From positions 4,092,001-4,156,000 of the forward strand of contig NZ_CP132353.1 of assembly GCF_030758455.1 (NCBI RefSeq): a stretch of DNA of 64,000 bases. The letters run 5' to 3'. The number at the start of each line of letters is the position of its first letter. The first letter of the stretch is position 1. The notes beneath the pieces were generated by a model, which was not told the DNA's origin, ran no database searches, and saw nothing but the letters and a program-made list of their open reading frames with translations. Shown here piece by piece: positions 34,607 to 44,220 of the stretch. This stretch comes from Erwinia pyri. Its GTDB lineage: Bacteria > Pseudomonadota > Gammaproteobacteria > Enterobacterales > Enterobacteriaceae. The translations under genes were made by a program, and so were the position numbers.

Positions 34607-34981
34607 CATCACAATAATTTCAATCTCCAGCATTAATTCAGGCTCGGCCAGCGCTGAGATCTGAAAAAGCGTACTGGCGGGCAGCTCCAGCCCGGCAAAA
34701 AACCGCTCACGTACTGGATGAATTTCCGCCACCAGAGCGAGATCGGTGACGTAAGTTGTGGTTTTGACTATCGCATCCCGGCTCACGCCCAGCCCTGCCA
34801 GCAGCCTGTCAATATTATCGTAAACCTGTTCAACCTGCTGTTTCATGTCGCCGATGCCGACAACGTTACCCTGTTCATCCCAGGCTACCTGACCAGTAGG
34901 AAAAACAGGTATACCTGGCCTGATTTTGATGTGGTTATAGTAGCTGCGGGCTTTTAACCCTGCGGGATTTATAATGTTCAT
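34595..34981 (-). CDS. RidA-like protein lacking the catalytic Arg
   Basis: 128-residue YjgF/RidA-fold protein, convergent with the Rut-like operon. Where active RidA proteins have PAR(T/S), this has PASTLFQ, so Ser103 replaces the key Arg; the C-terminal Glu region (LMLEIEIIVM) remains. It may lack imine-deaminase activity or have another role. The ATG at 34981 (MNIINPAGLKARSYYN) has GAGG 6 bases upstream; the frame is open for 17 more codons. Whether it belongs to the same pathway is inferred from position only. Confidence 0.88.
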   Translation of the reverse strand: MNIINPAGLKARSYYNHIKIRPGIPVFPTGQVAWDEQGNVVGIGDMKQQVEQVYDNIDRLLAGLGVSRDAIVKTTTYVTDLALVAEIHPVRERFFAGLELPASTLFQISALAEPELMLEIEIIVMMPL

Positions 34982-35093
34982 TGCGCGCCTCGTCATGCTC
35001 TGTCCAGCTTGCAGACTAGCATTCTCAGGCAACTGGTGAAACGCGCATTCCGGCTACGCCGCGTTGCCAGTTTAGCAACGCGGCCAGGGCTCG

Positions 35094-36089
35094 TTAAACG
35101 GCCGCCGGGATTTTATCCGCTACCAGCGCCAGCGCCTGCTCTACCGTTTCAATATTAGCGCCAGGCTTGTGCGCATTTTCGCTGAGATGCCGACGCCACT
35201 GACGTGCGCCAGGAATGCCCTGGAACAGGCCGAGCATATGGCGGGTGATGTGGCCCAGGTAGGTTCCTTTCGCCAGCTCTGCCTCAATATAGGGATACAT
35301 GGCGCGAACCACGGCGACAGGATCGGCATCCGGCAGCGTACTGCCAAACAGTTCGCGGTCAACCTGCGCCAGCAGGCCAGGATTTTGGTAAGCCTCGCGC
35401 CCCATCATCACGCCATCAACGTGCTGTAAATGCACTTTGGCCTCTTCCAGCGACTTTACGCCGCCGTTAATGGAGATGGTCAGATGTGGGAAATCACGCT
35501 TCAGCTGATAGACACGTTGGTAATCCAGCGGCGGGATTTCGCGGTTCTCTTTCGGGCTGAGACCGGAAAGCCAGGCTTTACGCGCATGGATGATAAACGT
35601 CTCGCAGCCGCCCTGCTCTGACACCTGGCGAACGAAGTCACACAGGAACTCGTAACTGTCCTGGTCATCGATGCCAATGCGGGTTTTCACCGTCACCGGC
35701 AGAGAAACTCTGTCGCGCATCGCTTTGATACCATCCGCCACAAGTGCGGGTTCCCCCATCAGACAGGCACCGAAACGCCCGTTCTGCACGCGGTCTGAAG
35801 GGCAGCCCACGTTCAGGTTTATTTCGTTATAGCCGCGCGCCTCTGCCTGGGCGGCGCACTCTGCCAGCGCAGCAGCATCAAAACCGCCAAGCTGCAGGGC
35901 CACAGGCTGCTCCAGCTGATTCCAGGCCAGGTAATCGCCTTTGCCATGCACAATGGCGCCGGTGGTCACCATTTCGGTGTAGAGCAGCGAATGCTGCGTC
36001 AGCTGGCGCAGGAAATAACGACAGTGGCGATCGGTCCAGTCAAGCATGGGGGCGACGGAAAAACGGTGTGCAGGATAAATTGGGGTCAT
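35094..36089 (-). CDS. dusA: tRNA-dihydrouridine synthase A
   Basis: FMN- and NADPH-dependent enzyme reducing U20/U20a in the D-loop of tRNA. Seen: [17 protein letters not shown] at the start of the barrel, [17 protein letters not shown] with the catalytic Cys, [28 protein letters not shown] and SINGGVKS. I prefer the ATG at 36089 ([15 protein letters not shown], 331 residues), close to E. coli DusA; the frame runs on to 36161 and no SD clearly decides. Confidence 0.96.
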   Translation of the reverse strand: MTPIYPAHRFSVAPMLDWTDRHCRYFLRQLTQHSLLYTEMVTTGAIVHGKGDYLAWNQLEQPVALQLGGFDAAALAECAAQAEARGYNEINLNVGCPSDRVQNGRFGACLMGEPALVADGIKAMRDRVSLPVTVKTRIGIDDQDSYEFLCDFVRQVSEQGGCETFIIHARKAWLSGLSPKENREIPPLDYQRVYQLKRDFPHLTISINGGVKSLEEAKVHLQHVDGVMMGREAYQNPGLLAQVDRELFGSTLPDADPVAVVRAMYPYIEAELAKGTYLGHITRHMLGLFQGIPGARQWRRHLSENAHKPGANIETVEQALALVADKIPAAV

Positions 36090-36196
36090 AAAGCGCGCAA
36101 ACTCGATGTGATTAACAAATGACGATAATGTGCACAATGATAACATGCCCGACAGCGGCAAGCATTACCCGCCGGGTTACGGTAGGGCCGTGACGC

Positions 36197-36227
36197 AAAA
36201 AGGGCGCATCCGGGATGCGCCCTTTTT
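36197..36227 (-). terminator. intrinsic terminator of the TraF/FadL-like gene
   Basis: A 14-bp stem (36197-36210 with 36214-36227) including A5/T5 flanks, a very strong hairpin 15 bases past the stop at 36242; it can work in both directions. Confidence 0.9.
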
Positions 36228-36241
36228 GAAGAGAAAAGTCT

Positions 36242-37483
36242 TCAGAAGGTGAAGTTCAGCTGAGCCACTGCACCCCAGGTATTGTCATCGCCTTTCATCC
36301 CGGCCAGATCCAGGTGCACCTTGTTAAACGGTGACAGACCAAAACCGGCGGTATAAACGTTGGTATCGTTAGACTTCATATCCGCACGATAACCGGCACG
36401 CAGCTGCAACCAGCTAAGCAGACGATATTCGGCACCCACGCCGGCATACTGACTCTCTTCCTGCGTTTTAAAACGCTTGGTTGGAGTCACATCCACATCC
36501 AGCGCGGCGGTGAGGCGTTCGGTATGGAAGGCGACGCCGGGGGTAACGAGAGGGCTAATCTGGTAAGTATCTTTGTAGCCATTCACCTCTTTCGTATCCA
36601 GATCGCGGGAGATCAGGTTCTGCGCGCTCAGGCCCAGCGTCCAGTTATCCCCTACATCCGTTGCCACGCCCGCATCAAGGTTGAAGCCGGTATCGTCGTT
36701 TTTATAACGGCCCTTCTTGAAGTCTGATTTATCGTAGTTATAAACCGAGGCGCTGTAGTTATAGAGGTAGGTTTTTTGCAGCTTAGGCGTCACGCCTACC
36801 GAGACTGGATGTCCGGCAATGGTAAATTCATGCGCAACGGCAATGCCGTAATCATAGACAATCGCGCCGCGGCCTAATCCGGCAGAGGTCAGCTTGTCCT
36901 GATCGCCAGGCAACGGGAAAACGGTGCCATCAGCTACACCCTGCAAATAATCGATATCGCTTTGGGTCACATCTGCACTGACATGTGCGGTGCCGTACGC
37001 TTTAGTCACAAAGGCAAACGGCAGTACTTCATTAGGAACAGTGACCGCAACAGCCGCTCCTGCCGTGCCCGACGCCTGATTACCTTTGATCCCGCGTAGC
37101 TGACTGGCTAAATCTCCCGCTGCTGCCTGAACTCTTGGATAATCGGCAAAGCTGGTGATGCTATCCGCCAGATCCTGATAACGGTCCACGCTATCGGTTA
37201 AGTCATCAACCTTATCAATCAGCTTGTTTTTATCCGTGACCTGCAGACCCGCTGCCGGAAGGATAATGCTTACCGTGTCATCCGGCTGCGCTTTGGTCAT
37301 CAACGCCGGGTTTGCCAGTACGGCGGTGCCGTAAGTGGAAGAGGCAACACCTGTACCGCCCATTGCATCGTTGCGCGCATCGTAATAGTTACCGGCGGCC
37401 AGTGCGCTGAGGGGAGCCAAAAATAAAATGGGGAACGCTGCAGGGCGGGAAAAGCTGTTCAACTTACGGATTAATTTTGCCAT
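36242..37483 (-). CDS. outer-membrane beta-barrel, TraF (F-plasmid type)/FadL-like family
   Basis: 413-residue predicted outer-membrane protein. A signal peptide ends near APLSALAAGN. The early motif DARNDAMGGTGVASSTYGTAVLANPAL is typical of the 'conjugal transfer protein TraF' Pfam group of FadL-like barrels; it also carries many alternating strands and ends with a terminal Phe (QLNFTF), the outer-membrane assembly signal. Despite the family name there are no conjugation genes here, so a DNA-transfer role is unlikely. It may be a hydrophobic-compound channel (inference). It sits between dusA and zur, which are close together in E. coli. Confidence 0.8.
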   Translation of the reverse strand: MAKLIRKLNSFSRPAAFPILFLAPLSALAAGNYYDARNDAMGGTGVASSTYGTAVLANPALMTKAQPDDTVSIILPAAGLQVTDKNKLIDKVDDLTDSVDRYQDLADSITSFADYPRVQAAAGDLASQLRGIKGNQASGTAGAAVAVTVPNEVLPFAFVTKAYGTAHVSADVTQSDIDYLQGVADGTVFPLPGDQDKLTSAGLGRGAIVYDYGIAVAHEFTIAGHPVSVGVTPKLQKTYLYNYSASVYNYDKSDFKKGRYKNDDTGFNLDAGVATDVGDNWTLGLSAQNLISRDLDTKEVNGYKDTYQISPLVTPGVAFHTERLTAALDVDVTPTKRFKTQEESQYAGVGAEYRLLSWLQLRAGYRADMKSNDTNVYTAGFGLSPFNKVHLDLAGMKGDDNTWGAVAQLNFTF

Positions 37484-37961
37484 TTTTACTTGAGACCCAT
37501 CCAGACCAAGAGGAAAACGCCATGAAAAGCGTGAAATTTTCTGCTGCCTGAATAATGAACATAGAGGCAGCTTTTCATTGCTGTGAAGTAAGTAACAATG
37601 GTGGGGCTTTTCGGCTTATTGCCGTTTTATTTATCTGTTAGCAGGCAGATTCATAAGCTGCCCGTAACGTTTTATTTATCTTAAATGCGATATCACCGCC
37701 GGTAACAAAGTAACCATTATCAACACAAGCTGCAATTCACATTAATAAAGTTTTATGGAAATTTTATGGCACGATTTCAAAGCGCCGGATCCATTAACGC
37801 TCTTTAACAAGTCAGCCTTACGGCAAATTTGAATCAGATCCAGCGTTAGTTCAACGATTTAACCCGGTAAACCCCCGGCAAAAAATGGCAGGTTGCCTGA
37901 ATTCGGCGTTTCAGGGCGGGCGTGATAACATAACAATCTGATCTGGCCTGAGGGGAATATT
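37484..37961. other. 478-base intergenic region before zur
   Basis: AT-rich DNA between the divergent TraF/FadL-like and zur genes. It includes GCTCTTTAACAA at 37799-37810, identical to the boxA core of rRNA leader RNAs, about 150 bases before zur. No open frame of note, no tRNA and no clear Zur site was seen. Confidence 0.5.
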
Positions 37962-38477
37962 ATGAGCATAAGCAGTCCTGAAAAAATCCTGTCGCAGGCG
38001 GAAACGATCTGCCAGCAGCGCAACGTCAGGCTGACGCCTCAGCGCCTGGAAGTGCTGCGCTTAATGAGCCAGCATCATGGCGCAATCAGTGCTTATGACC
38101 TGCTGGATTTGCTGAGAGCATCAGAGCCTCAGGCCAAACCGCCTACGGTCTATCGCGCGCTCGATTTCCTGCTTGAGCAGGGTTTTGTTCACCGCGTGGA
38201 ATCGACTAACAGCTATGTGGTTTGTCATCATTTCGAACAGCCTTCCCACACCTCGGCGATGTTGATTTGCGATCGCTGTGGTTCTGTAGCGGAACAGCAG
38301 GCGGAAGGGGTAGAGAATATCCTGAAATCGTTGGCACTAACCTCTGGATTCGCCCTGGCAAACAGCGTTATTGAAGCTCATGGTTTATGCCGCGATTGCG
38401 TGGAGATTGAAGCCTGTACCCATCAGGATGCGTGCCAGCACGATCATACCGTGGCGGCAAAGAAACGTGGGCGTTAA
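37962..38477 (+). CDS. zur: zinc uptake regulator Zur (Fur family)
   Basis: 171-residue metal-dependent repressor. Fur-type winged helix (RLTPQRLEVLRLMSQHHGA, ISAYDLLDLL, PPTVYRALDFLLEQGFVHRV), regulatory His/Cys cluster (HHFEQPSHTSAMLICDRCGS) and structural zinc pair CRDCVE, with a His/Cys-rich tail. It represses zinc uptake genes when zinc is ample. Same neighbourhood (yjbJ, dinF, lexA) as in E. coli. Confidence 0.95.
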   Translation: MSISSPEKILSQAETICQQRNVRLTPQRLEVLRLMSQHHGAISAYDLLDLLRASEPQAKPPTVYRALDFLLEQGFVHRVESTNSYVVCHHFEQPSHTSAMLICDRCGSVAEQQAEGVENILKSLALTSGFALANSVIEAHGLCRDCVEIEACTHQDACQHDHTVAAKKRGR

Positions 38478-38632
38478 GAAGCGCTGACGCTCTAAAGCGT
38501 GGGTAGATCTCACAGGGACAGTGCCGTACAGGGATTTTAAAGCAGGAAGATAACAGAGGGATCTTGAAGTGATTAAGTGGCACATTCCTTGTGCCTGGGT
38601 AGGAGCATCGTCCTGAAACGCTAAATTCTTGT

Positions 38633-38646
38633 CAGAGAATTCTCTG
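38633..38646. repeat. 14-bp perfect palindrome downstream of yjbJ
   Basis: CAGAGAATTCTCTG has no loop and no U run, so it is not a typical terminator. It lies just past the yjbJ stop, in the zur-yjbJ gap. Confidence 0.4.
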
Positions 38647-38650
38647 GCTG

Positions 38651-38860
38651 TCAGAAACGGTGATTGTTATGGGTTTCCCATTCACTGAGTTCTTTCTCAG
38701 CCTGATCTTTACCATAACCATAACGTTCCTGAATTTTGCCAACAAGCTGATCGCGTTTACCTTCAACAACGGTCATGTCGTCATCGGTCAGCTTGCCCCA
38801 TTTTTCTTTAAATTTACCTTTCAACTGTTTCCAGTTACCGCCGGCTTCGTCTTTATTCAT
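38651..38860 (-). CDS. yjbJ: CsbD family stress protein
   Basis: 69-residue hydrophilic CsbD-like protein (E. coli YjbJ 69): MNKDEAGGNWKQLKGKFKEK followed by WGKLTDDDMTVVEGKRDQLVGK. Abundant in stationary phase in E. coli; molecular role unknown. AGGAG precedes the ATG. Its place between zur and dinF is conserved. Confidence 0.96.
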   Translation of the reverse strand: MNKDEAGGNWKQLKGKFKEKWGKLTDDDMTVVEGKRDQLVGKIQERYGYGKDQAEKELSEWETHNNHRF

Positions 38861-39101
38861 CTTGTCTCTCCTCGACCTTAGGTTTACACAGCTTTAGGAT
38901 TATCATGTCAGCGAAACAGAGAGCAACAACATAAAACGCTGCTCAATCGCCTGACGTACAGATAATTATAGTAGAAGATAAGAATCCTGCACTGTTAAGC
39001 AAAATATTCCGCCAGACTCAGAGAAGATCTAAAAGGTGCTTCTTTAAAAAAGCTTGCAGATCAGGGGGTAACGAAGAGGCAGAGGAGAGTAACAAATGAT
39101 T

Positions 39102-40424
39102 TCACTGCACGAACCAGCTCCCATTCTGCCAGTGGCGACGCCAGATAAGCCAGAGCGTCAGGCCGCGTAGCAGCAGGAATACCGTCACCGCCAGCCATAG
39201 CCCATGGTTGCCCAGCAGCGGGACAGTAAACAGCGTCAGGCCATACCCCGCAGCCGCAATGAACATGCCATTACGCATTTCGCTGGCGCGCGTTGCCCCG
39301 ATAAACATGCCATCCAGCAGATAGCACCAGACGCCGCAGACGGGCAGTACGATTTGCCAGAACAGATAGCTGTCGGCCTGCTGCTGCAAGGCCGGAATTG
39401 AGGTGAGTAAGGCGACTATCTCCGTGCCAGCCAGGCCATAAATCAGGGAAAAAGCGAGTGCCACCAGCCCTGCCTGACGACAGGCGGCGCGCCAGACCGA
39501 GAGCAGCTTCTCTGCGTTTTTAGCCCCAAAGGCTTCGCCAGAGCACGCTTCAACGGCATAGGCAAAGCCATCCAGCGCATAGGCGGTAAAGGTCAGGAAC
39601 ATCAGCAGCACCGCATTCACAGCGACCACTTCGCCACCCAGACGCGCGCCCAGAACAGTCAGCGAGGCGAAGCAGAGTTGCAGCAGCAGAGAGCGCAGCA
39701 TAATGTCGCGATTGAGCCGCAATAGCCGCCCAATATTGCCGCACCAGGCCGTTTTTATCAGCGGCAGCGAAATACCGCGCAGCTTCAGCACGCGCCACAC
39801 CATCACCAGACCGATAATCATCGTGGCATATTCAGCTATTGCCGTGGCGGCAGCGGCGCCCTGCACGCCCCATTTCAGGCCAATCACGAACCAGAGATCC
39901 AGCGCGATATTTACCACGTTCCCCACCACCAGCAGGATCACCGGCGCCCGCGCATACTGAACGCCCAGCAGCCAGCCAAGCAGCACCAGATTCGCCAGCG
40001 TGGCAGGGGCGCTCAGCCAGCGAATATTCATAAACAGCGCGGCCTGATGCAGCACTTCTCTGTCGCCGCCGACAAGGGAAAGCGCAAGATGCGTTAGGGG
40101 AGATTTCAGCAGAACAAACAGCAGGCCAGCGGCCACTGCAATCAGAAGGGGTTGCATCAGAGCACGGGCCAGCGCGGGTTTATCCCCTGCGCCAAAAGCT
40201 TGCGCCGTGAGGCCGGTAGTACTCATGCGTAAAAACAGCAGCAGCATAAAGAGAAAGCTGGTAGCCGTGGTGCCAACGGCTACGCCGCCCAGATAGGCAG
40301 GACTGTCCAGATGGCCAATGACCGCCGTATCCACCAGCCCCAGCAGCGGCACGGTGATATTCGACAGGATCATTGGCAGCGCCAGCCGCCAGAGATGTTT
40401 ATCCGAGGGGGAAATTAATCGCAT
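39102..40424 (-). CDS. dinF: MATE family efflux transporter DinF
   Basis: Multidrug/toxin-extrusion type membrane protein of 440 residues with 12 hydrophobic segments; MRLISPSDKHLWRLALPMIL starts the first. In E. coli DinF is damage-inducible and co-transcribed with lexA; here too it follows lexA on the same strand, with a 102-base gap holding a GC hairpin. I prefer the ATG at 40424, with GGA 5 bases upstream, over the one at 40430. Confidence 0.94.
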   Translation of the reverse strand: MRLISPSDKHLWRLALPMILSNITVPLLGLVDTAVIGHLDSPAYLGGVAVGTTATSFLFMLLLFLRMSTTGLTAQAFGAGDKPALARALMQPLLIAVAAGLLFVLLKSPLTHLALSLVGGDREVLHQAALFMNIRWLSAPATLANLVLLGWLLGVQYARAPVILLVVGNVVNIALDLWFVIGLKWGVQGAAAATAIAEYATMIIGLVMVWRVLKLRGISLPLIKTAWCGNIGRLLRLNRDIMLRSLLLQLCFASLTVLGARLGGEVVAVNAVLLMFLTFTAYALDGFAYAVEACSGEAFGAKNAEKLLSVWRAACRQAGLVALAFSLIYGLAGTEIVALLTSIPALQQQADSYLFWQIVLPVCGVWCYLLDGMFIGATRASEMRNGMFIAAAGYGLTLFTVPLLGNHGLWLAVTVFLLLRGLTLWLIWRRHWQNGSWFVQ

Positions 40425-40490
40425 TATCATCCACTGTGCGACTGGCTAATAAGCACTATCGTCGCACCAGAGCGGCGCCACGATAACAGT

Positions 40491-40514
40491 GGCGCACCTC
40501 TCAGCAGGTGCGCC
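40491..40514 (-). terminator. hairpin between lexA and dinF
   Basis: A perfect 9-bp stem (GGCGCACCT with AGGTGCGCC) with a 6-base loop and no U run begins 13 bases after the lexA stop. It may reduce read-through or stabilise the lexA message rather than terminate fully. Confidence 0.4.
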
Positions 40515-40526
40515 CGGATCGGACCT

Positions 40527-41135
40527 TTAGAGCCAGTTACCGTTGCGAATCACGCCCACGGCCAGCCCTTCAATCGACAGCGTCTGCTGACGCAGGTCTA
40601 CCACGATCGGTTGGAAATCGCTGTTTTCAGGGAGTAAATGCACAATATTACCCTGTTTTTTAAGGCGTTTTACCGTAACCTCATCATCAATGCGCGCCAC
40701 CACGACCTGGCCGTTACGCACATCCTGCGTTTTATGCACGGCGAGCAGATCACCATCCATAATGCCGATATCTTTCATCGACATTCCGCTGACGCGCAGC
40801 AGGAAATCGGCGCCCGGTTTAAACAAACCTGGGTCCACCTTGAAGTGCCCTTCGATATGCTGCTCCGCCAGTAAAGGCTCCCCGGCAGCAACGCGCCCTA
40901 TCAACGGCAACCCTGTCTCATCTTCCATCATCAGGCGGATACCGCGTGATGCGCCGGAGACGATTTCAATCACGCCTTTACGCGCCAGCGCTTTGAGGTG
41001 CTCTTCAGCCGCATTAGGGGAACGGAAGCCGAGCTGCGCAGCAATCTCCGCCCGCGTCGGTGGCATGCCGGTCTGGTTAATGTGGTCGCGTATCAGGTCG
41101 TAAACCTGCTGCTGCCTTGCCGTTAGTGCTTTCAT
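40527..41135 (-). CDS. lexA: SOS repressor LexA
   Basis: 202-residue repressor and self-cleaving protease. Winged HTH ([20 protein letters not shown]), cleavage bond Ala84-Gly85 (RVAAGEP), Ser119 (SGMSM) and Lys156 (VTVKRL) are all at the E. coli positions. Two LexA boxes upstream give autoregulation. Confidence 0.99.
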   Translation of the reverse strand: MKALTARQQQVYDLIRDHINQTGMPPTRAEIAAQLGFRSPNAAEEHLKALARKGVIEIVSGASRGIRLMMEDETGLPLIGRVAAGEPLLAEQHIEGHFKVDPGLFKPGADFLLRVSGMSMKDIGIMDGDLLAVHKTQDVRNGQVVVARIDDEVTVKRLKKQGNIVHLLPENSDFQPIVVDLRQQTLSIEGLAVGVIRNGNWL

Positions 41136-41143
41136 CCCGCCCC

Positions 41144-41159
41144 CTGGTTGTTTATACAG
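41144..41159. promoter_or_regulatory. LexA box 1 of lexA
   Basis: CTGGTTGTTTATACAG fits CTG-N10-CAG; 9 bases from the lexA start codon. Confidence 0.93.
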
Positions 41160-41163
41160 TCGA

Positions 41164-41179
41164 CTGTGAGTATATACAG
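41164..41179. promoter_or_regulatory. LexA box 2 of lexA
   Basis: CTGTGAGTATATACAG fits CTG-N10-CAG; 20 bases from box 1, or two helical turns, as in E. coli. Confidence 0.95.
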
Positions 41180-41251
41180 GTATTTGCGCATTGAAAACCT
41201 AAACCTGCTTAAAAAACGACGGTTCGCTAAAATCTGGAAAACATCCCGCAA

Positions 41252-41611
41252 TTAACCCATTAACAGCATTACCCACACAAAAATAGCGAGTAATATCGTC
41301 AGCAGCACCGCGGCAGAGCCCATATCCTTCGCGCGGCCCGATAAGGGATGGAATTCGCTGCCAATCCGGTCCACAACAGCTTCCAGCGCGCTATTGAGGA
41401 TCTCGACGATAATGACCAGCACCACAGACCCTATCAGCAGCACTCGCGTCATGGCATCCACGTCGAGCCAGCAGGCAACAATGGTGGCAATCACGGCAGC
41501 AACGGCTTCCTGCCGGAAGGCCGCCTCGTTTTGCCAGGCGGCGCGTATTCCTTTCCACGAGTAGCCGGCGGCTTTTATAATGCGGGTCAGTCCGGTGACG
41601 TTATTTGCCAT
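41252..41611 (-). CDS. dgkA: diacylglycerol kinase
   Basis: 119-residue trimeric membrane kinase (E. coli 122) recycling diacylglycerol to phosphatidic acid. Seen: MANNVTGLTRIIKAAGYSWK, the active-site stretch EILNSALEAVVDRIGSE and RAKDMGSAAV, and three transmembrane segments. I chose the ATG at 41611 by family match; the frame is open 17 codons further. Divergent from plsB. Confidence 0.97.
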   Translation of the reverse strand: MANNVTGLTRIIKAAGYSWKGIRAAWQNEAAFRQEAVAAVIATIVACWLDVDAMTRVLLIGSVVLVIIVEILNSALEAVVDRIGSEFHPLSGRAKDMGSAAVLLTILLAIFVWVMLLMG

Positions 41612-41730
41612 AATGAGGGAACCCTTTGTGATGATTAACGTCAATGTCTGGGTGGCGCACATTTTGCAACACCACAGATCTCACTGGCGCTTTCTGGTAT
41701 GCTTGCGGCGCTTTGCTAACAAGAGGCTTC

Positions 41731-44163
41731 ATGTTGTCTATGTCAGGTTGGCGTAACTTATATTATAAAGTATTGAATTTACCGGTTAAATTTCTGGTAA
41801 AGAGTAAAGCGATTCCTGCCGAGCCGGTCACTGAGCTGTCGCTCGACACATCGCGCCCTATTATGTATGTGCTGCCCTATGATTCAAAGGCCGATCTGCT
41901 GGCGCTGCGTGAACAGTGCCGCAAACAGGATCTCCCCGATCCGCTGGATCCGCTTGAAATCGACGGAACGGTACTGCCTCGGCACGTCTTTATCCATGAT
42001 GGCCCGCGTGTCTTCCCCTACTTCGTGCCAAACGTGGAATCGGTGAAACTGTTCCATGAGTACCTGGATCTCCACCGCAGCAATCCTTTACTGGATGTGC
42101 AGATGGTGCCGGTCTCTGTGATGTTTGGCCGGGCGCCTGGCCGCGAAGTGCAGGGTGACGATCAGCCCCATCTGCGCGTGCTGAACGGCGTACAGAAATT
42201 CGTTGCCGTGCTGTGGTTAGGCCGCGACAGCTTTGTGCGTTTCTCACCGATGGTGTCGCTTCGCCGCATGGCTACCGAACACGGTACGGATAAAAGCATT
42301 GCCCAGAAGCTGGCAAGAGTGGCGAGAATGCACTTTGCCCGCCAGCGTCTGGCTGCAGTGGGTCCCCGTCTGCCCGTCCGCCAGGATCTGTTCAACAAGC
42401 TGTTGCAGTCGAAAGCGATTGCAAAAGCGGTAGAGGATGAGGCGCGCAGCAAGAAAATCTCCCACGAGAAAGCCCAGCAGAATGCCATTGAGCTGATGGA
42501 AGAGATTGCCGCTGATTTCTCCTATGAAGCGATTCGCCTTACGGACCGCATCATGGGCTGGACATGGAGCCGGCTCTATCAGGGCATTAACGTCAACGGC
42601 GGTGAACGCGTGCGCCAGCTGGCTCAGGACGGTCATGAAATCGTCTATGTGCCCTGCCACCGTAGCCATATGGATTACCTGCTGCTCTCTTATGTGCTCT
42701 ATCACCAGGGGCTGGTGCCGCCGCACATCGCTGCCGGTATCAACCTCAATTTCTGGCCAGCAGGGCCGATTTTCCGTCGTCTGGGCGCCTTCTTTATCCG
42801 GCGTACCTTTAAAGGTAACAAGCTCTACTCCACCGTGTTCCGCGAATATCTGGGTGAACTCTTTACCCGTGGCTACTCGGTTGAATACTTTGTAGAGGGC
42901 GGCCGCTCACGTACCGGTCGCCTGCTTGACCCGAAAACCGGCACGCTGTCGATGACTATTCAGGCGATGCTGCGCGGCGGTAACCGCCCTATTACGCTGG
43001 TGCCGATCTATATCGGTTATGAGCACGTAATGGAGGTGGGGACTTACGCAAAAGAGCTGCGCGGCGCTACCAAAGAGAAAGAGGGCTTTATGTCGATGGT
43101 TCGCGGGCTGCGTAAGCTGCGTAATCTCGGCCAGGGCTACGTAAACTTCGGTGAGCCGCTGCCTCTGGTGGCTTATCTCAACAAGCACGTGCCGGAGTGG
43201 CGGGAAGCGATCGACCCGATTGAAGCCCAGCGCCCCGCCTGGCTGACGCCAGCGGTCAATGATATTGCTCAGCGCGTGATGGTCAGCATCAACAACGCCG
43301 GCGCCGCAAACGCGATGAACCTTTGCGTGACGGCTCTGCTGGCCTCCCGCCAGCGTTCCCTGACGCGCGAGCAGCTCGTTGAGCAGCTCACCTGTTATGT
43401 ACAGCTGCTGCGCAACGTGCCCTACTCTTCAGACTCAACCGTGCCGGAGATGACGCCGGAAGCGCTGCTTGACCACGCGCTGAGCATGAACAAGTTTGAA
43501 ATTGAGCAGGATAATATTGGTGAAATCATCGTCCTGCCTCGCGAGCAGGCGGTTCTGATGACCTACTACCGCAACAACGTGCATCACATGCTGGTGATGC
43601 CGTCGCTGATAGCGGTGATCCTGATGCATTACCGTGAGCTGACGCGGGCCGAGCTGCTGCGCCAGATTAGCGTGATCTATCCAATGCTCAAAAGCGAGCT
43701 GTTCCTGCACTGGAATAAAGAAGATCTGCCGGCGGTGCTGGATCTGCTGGTGAGTGAGATGGCGCGTCAGGGACTGTTGACGGCGGATGACCAGATGCTG
43801 CGTCTCAGCCCGGCCCGTTTCCCTACGCTACAGCTGCTGGCTGCGGGTGTGCGAGAGACGCTGCAGCGCTACGCCATTACCTTCTCTATTCTCAGCGCCA
43901 ATCCGTCGATTAACCGCGGGACGCTGGAAAAAGAGAGCCGGACCATGGCTCAGCGCCTGTCGGTACTGCATGGTATCAATGCGCCTGAATTCTTCGACAA
44001 AGCGGTCTTCTCGACGCTGGTGCTGACGCTGCGTGATGAAGGCTATATCAGCGATACCGGCGATGCTCAGGTTGAGCAGACGCATAAGGTCTATCAGATG
44101 CTGGCTGATTTAATCACTCAGGAAGTGCGGATGACTATCGAAAGTGCGGGACCGCACGAGTAA
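41731..44163 (+). CDS. plsB: glycerol-3-phosphate 1-O-acyltransferase
   Basis: Membrane enzyme for the first step of phospholipid synthesis (acyl-CoA/ACP + glycerol-3-phosphate to lysophosphatidate). The HX4D acyltransferase motif lies in [16 protein letters not shown], and the substrate region [18 protein letters not shown] follows. E. coli PlsB starts at the equivalent of the ATG at 41740 (807 residues), but AGAGG is better spaced for the ATG at 41731 (810 residues); I give the longer one. Divergent from dgkA as in E. coli. Confidence 0.98.
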   Translation: MLSMSGWRNLYYKVLNLPVKFLVKSKAIPAEPVTELSLDTSRPIMYVLPYDSKADLLALREQCRKQDLPDPLDPLEIDGTVLPRHVFIHDGPRVFPYFVPNVESVKLFHEYLDLHRSNPLLDVQMVPVSVMFGRAPGREVQGDDQPHLRVLNGVQKFVAVLWLGRDSFVRFSPMVSLRRMATEHGTDKSIAQKLARVARMHFARQRLAAVGPRLPVRQDLFNKLLQSKAIAKAVEDEARSKKISHEKAQQNAIELMEEIAADFSYEAIRLTDRIMGWTWSRLYQGINVNGGERVRQLAQDGHEIVYVPCHRSHMDYLLLSYVLYHQGLVPPHIAAGINLNFWPAGPIFRRLGAFFIRRTFKGNKLYSTVFREYLGELFTRGYSVEYFVEGGRSRTGRLLDPKTGTLSMTIQAMLRGGNRPITLVPIYIGYEHVMEVGTYAKELRGATKEKEGFMSMVRGLRKLRNLGQGYVNFGEPLPLVAYLNKHVPEWREAIDPIEAQRPAWLTPAVNDIAQRVMVSINNAGAANAMNLCVTALLASRQRSLTREQLVEQLTCYVQLLRNVPYSSDSTVPEMTPEALLDHALSMNKFEIEQDNIGEIIVLPREQAVLMTYYRNNVHHMLVMPSLIAVILMHYRELTRAELLRQISVIYPMLKSELFLHWNKEDLPAVLDLLVSEMARQGLLTADDQMLRLSPARFPTLQLLAAGVRETLQRYAITFSILSANPSINRGTLEKESRTMAQRLSVLHGINAPEFFDKAVFSTLVLTLRDEGYISDTGDAQVEQTHKVYQMLADLITQEVRMTIESAGPHE

Positions 44164-44177
44164 ATAGTGACGCTGTT

Positions 44178-44212
44178 AAAAAGGGTCGATGAGCAATCAT
44201 CGACCCTTTTTT
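44178..44212. terminator. bidirectional terminator between plsB and ubiA
   Basis: A 15-bp stem with a GCAA tetraloop (44193-44196), flanked by A5 and T6, lies between the convergent stops. Confidence 0.95.
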
Positions 44213-44220
44213 ATGGCTTG

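Noticed and set aside
36242..37483. Reading the 'TraF' family name as evidence of a conjugative element
   Set aside because: No relaxase, pilus, coupling protein or integrase is nearby; the family is a general FadL-like barrel group.
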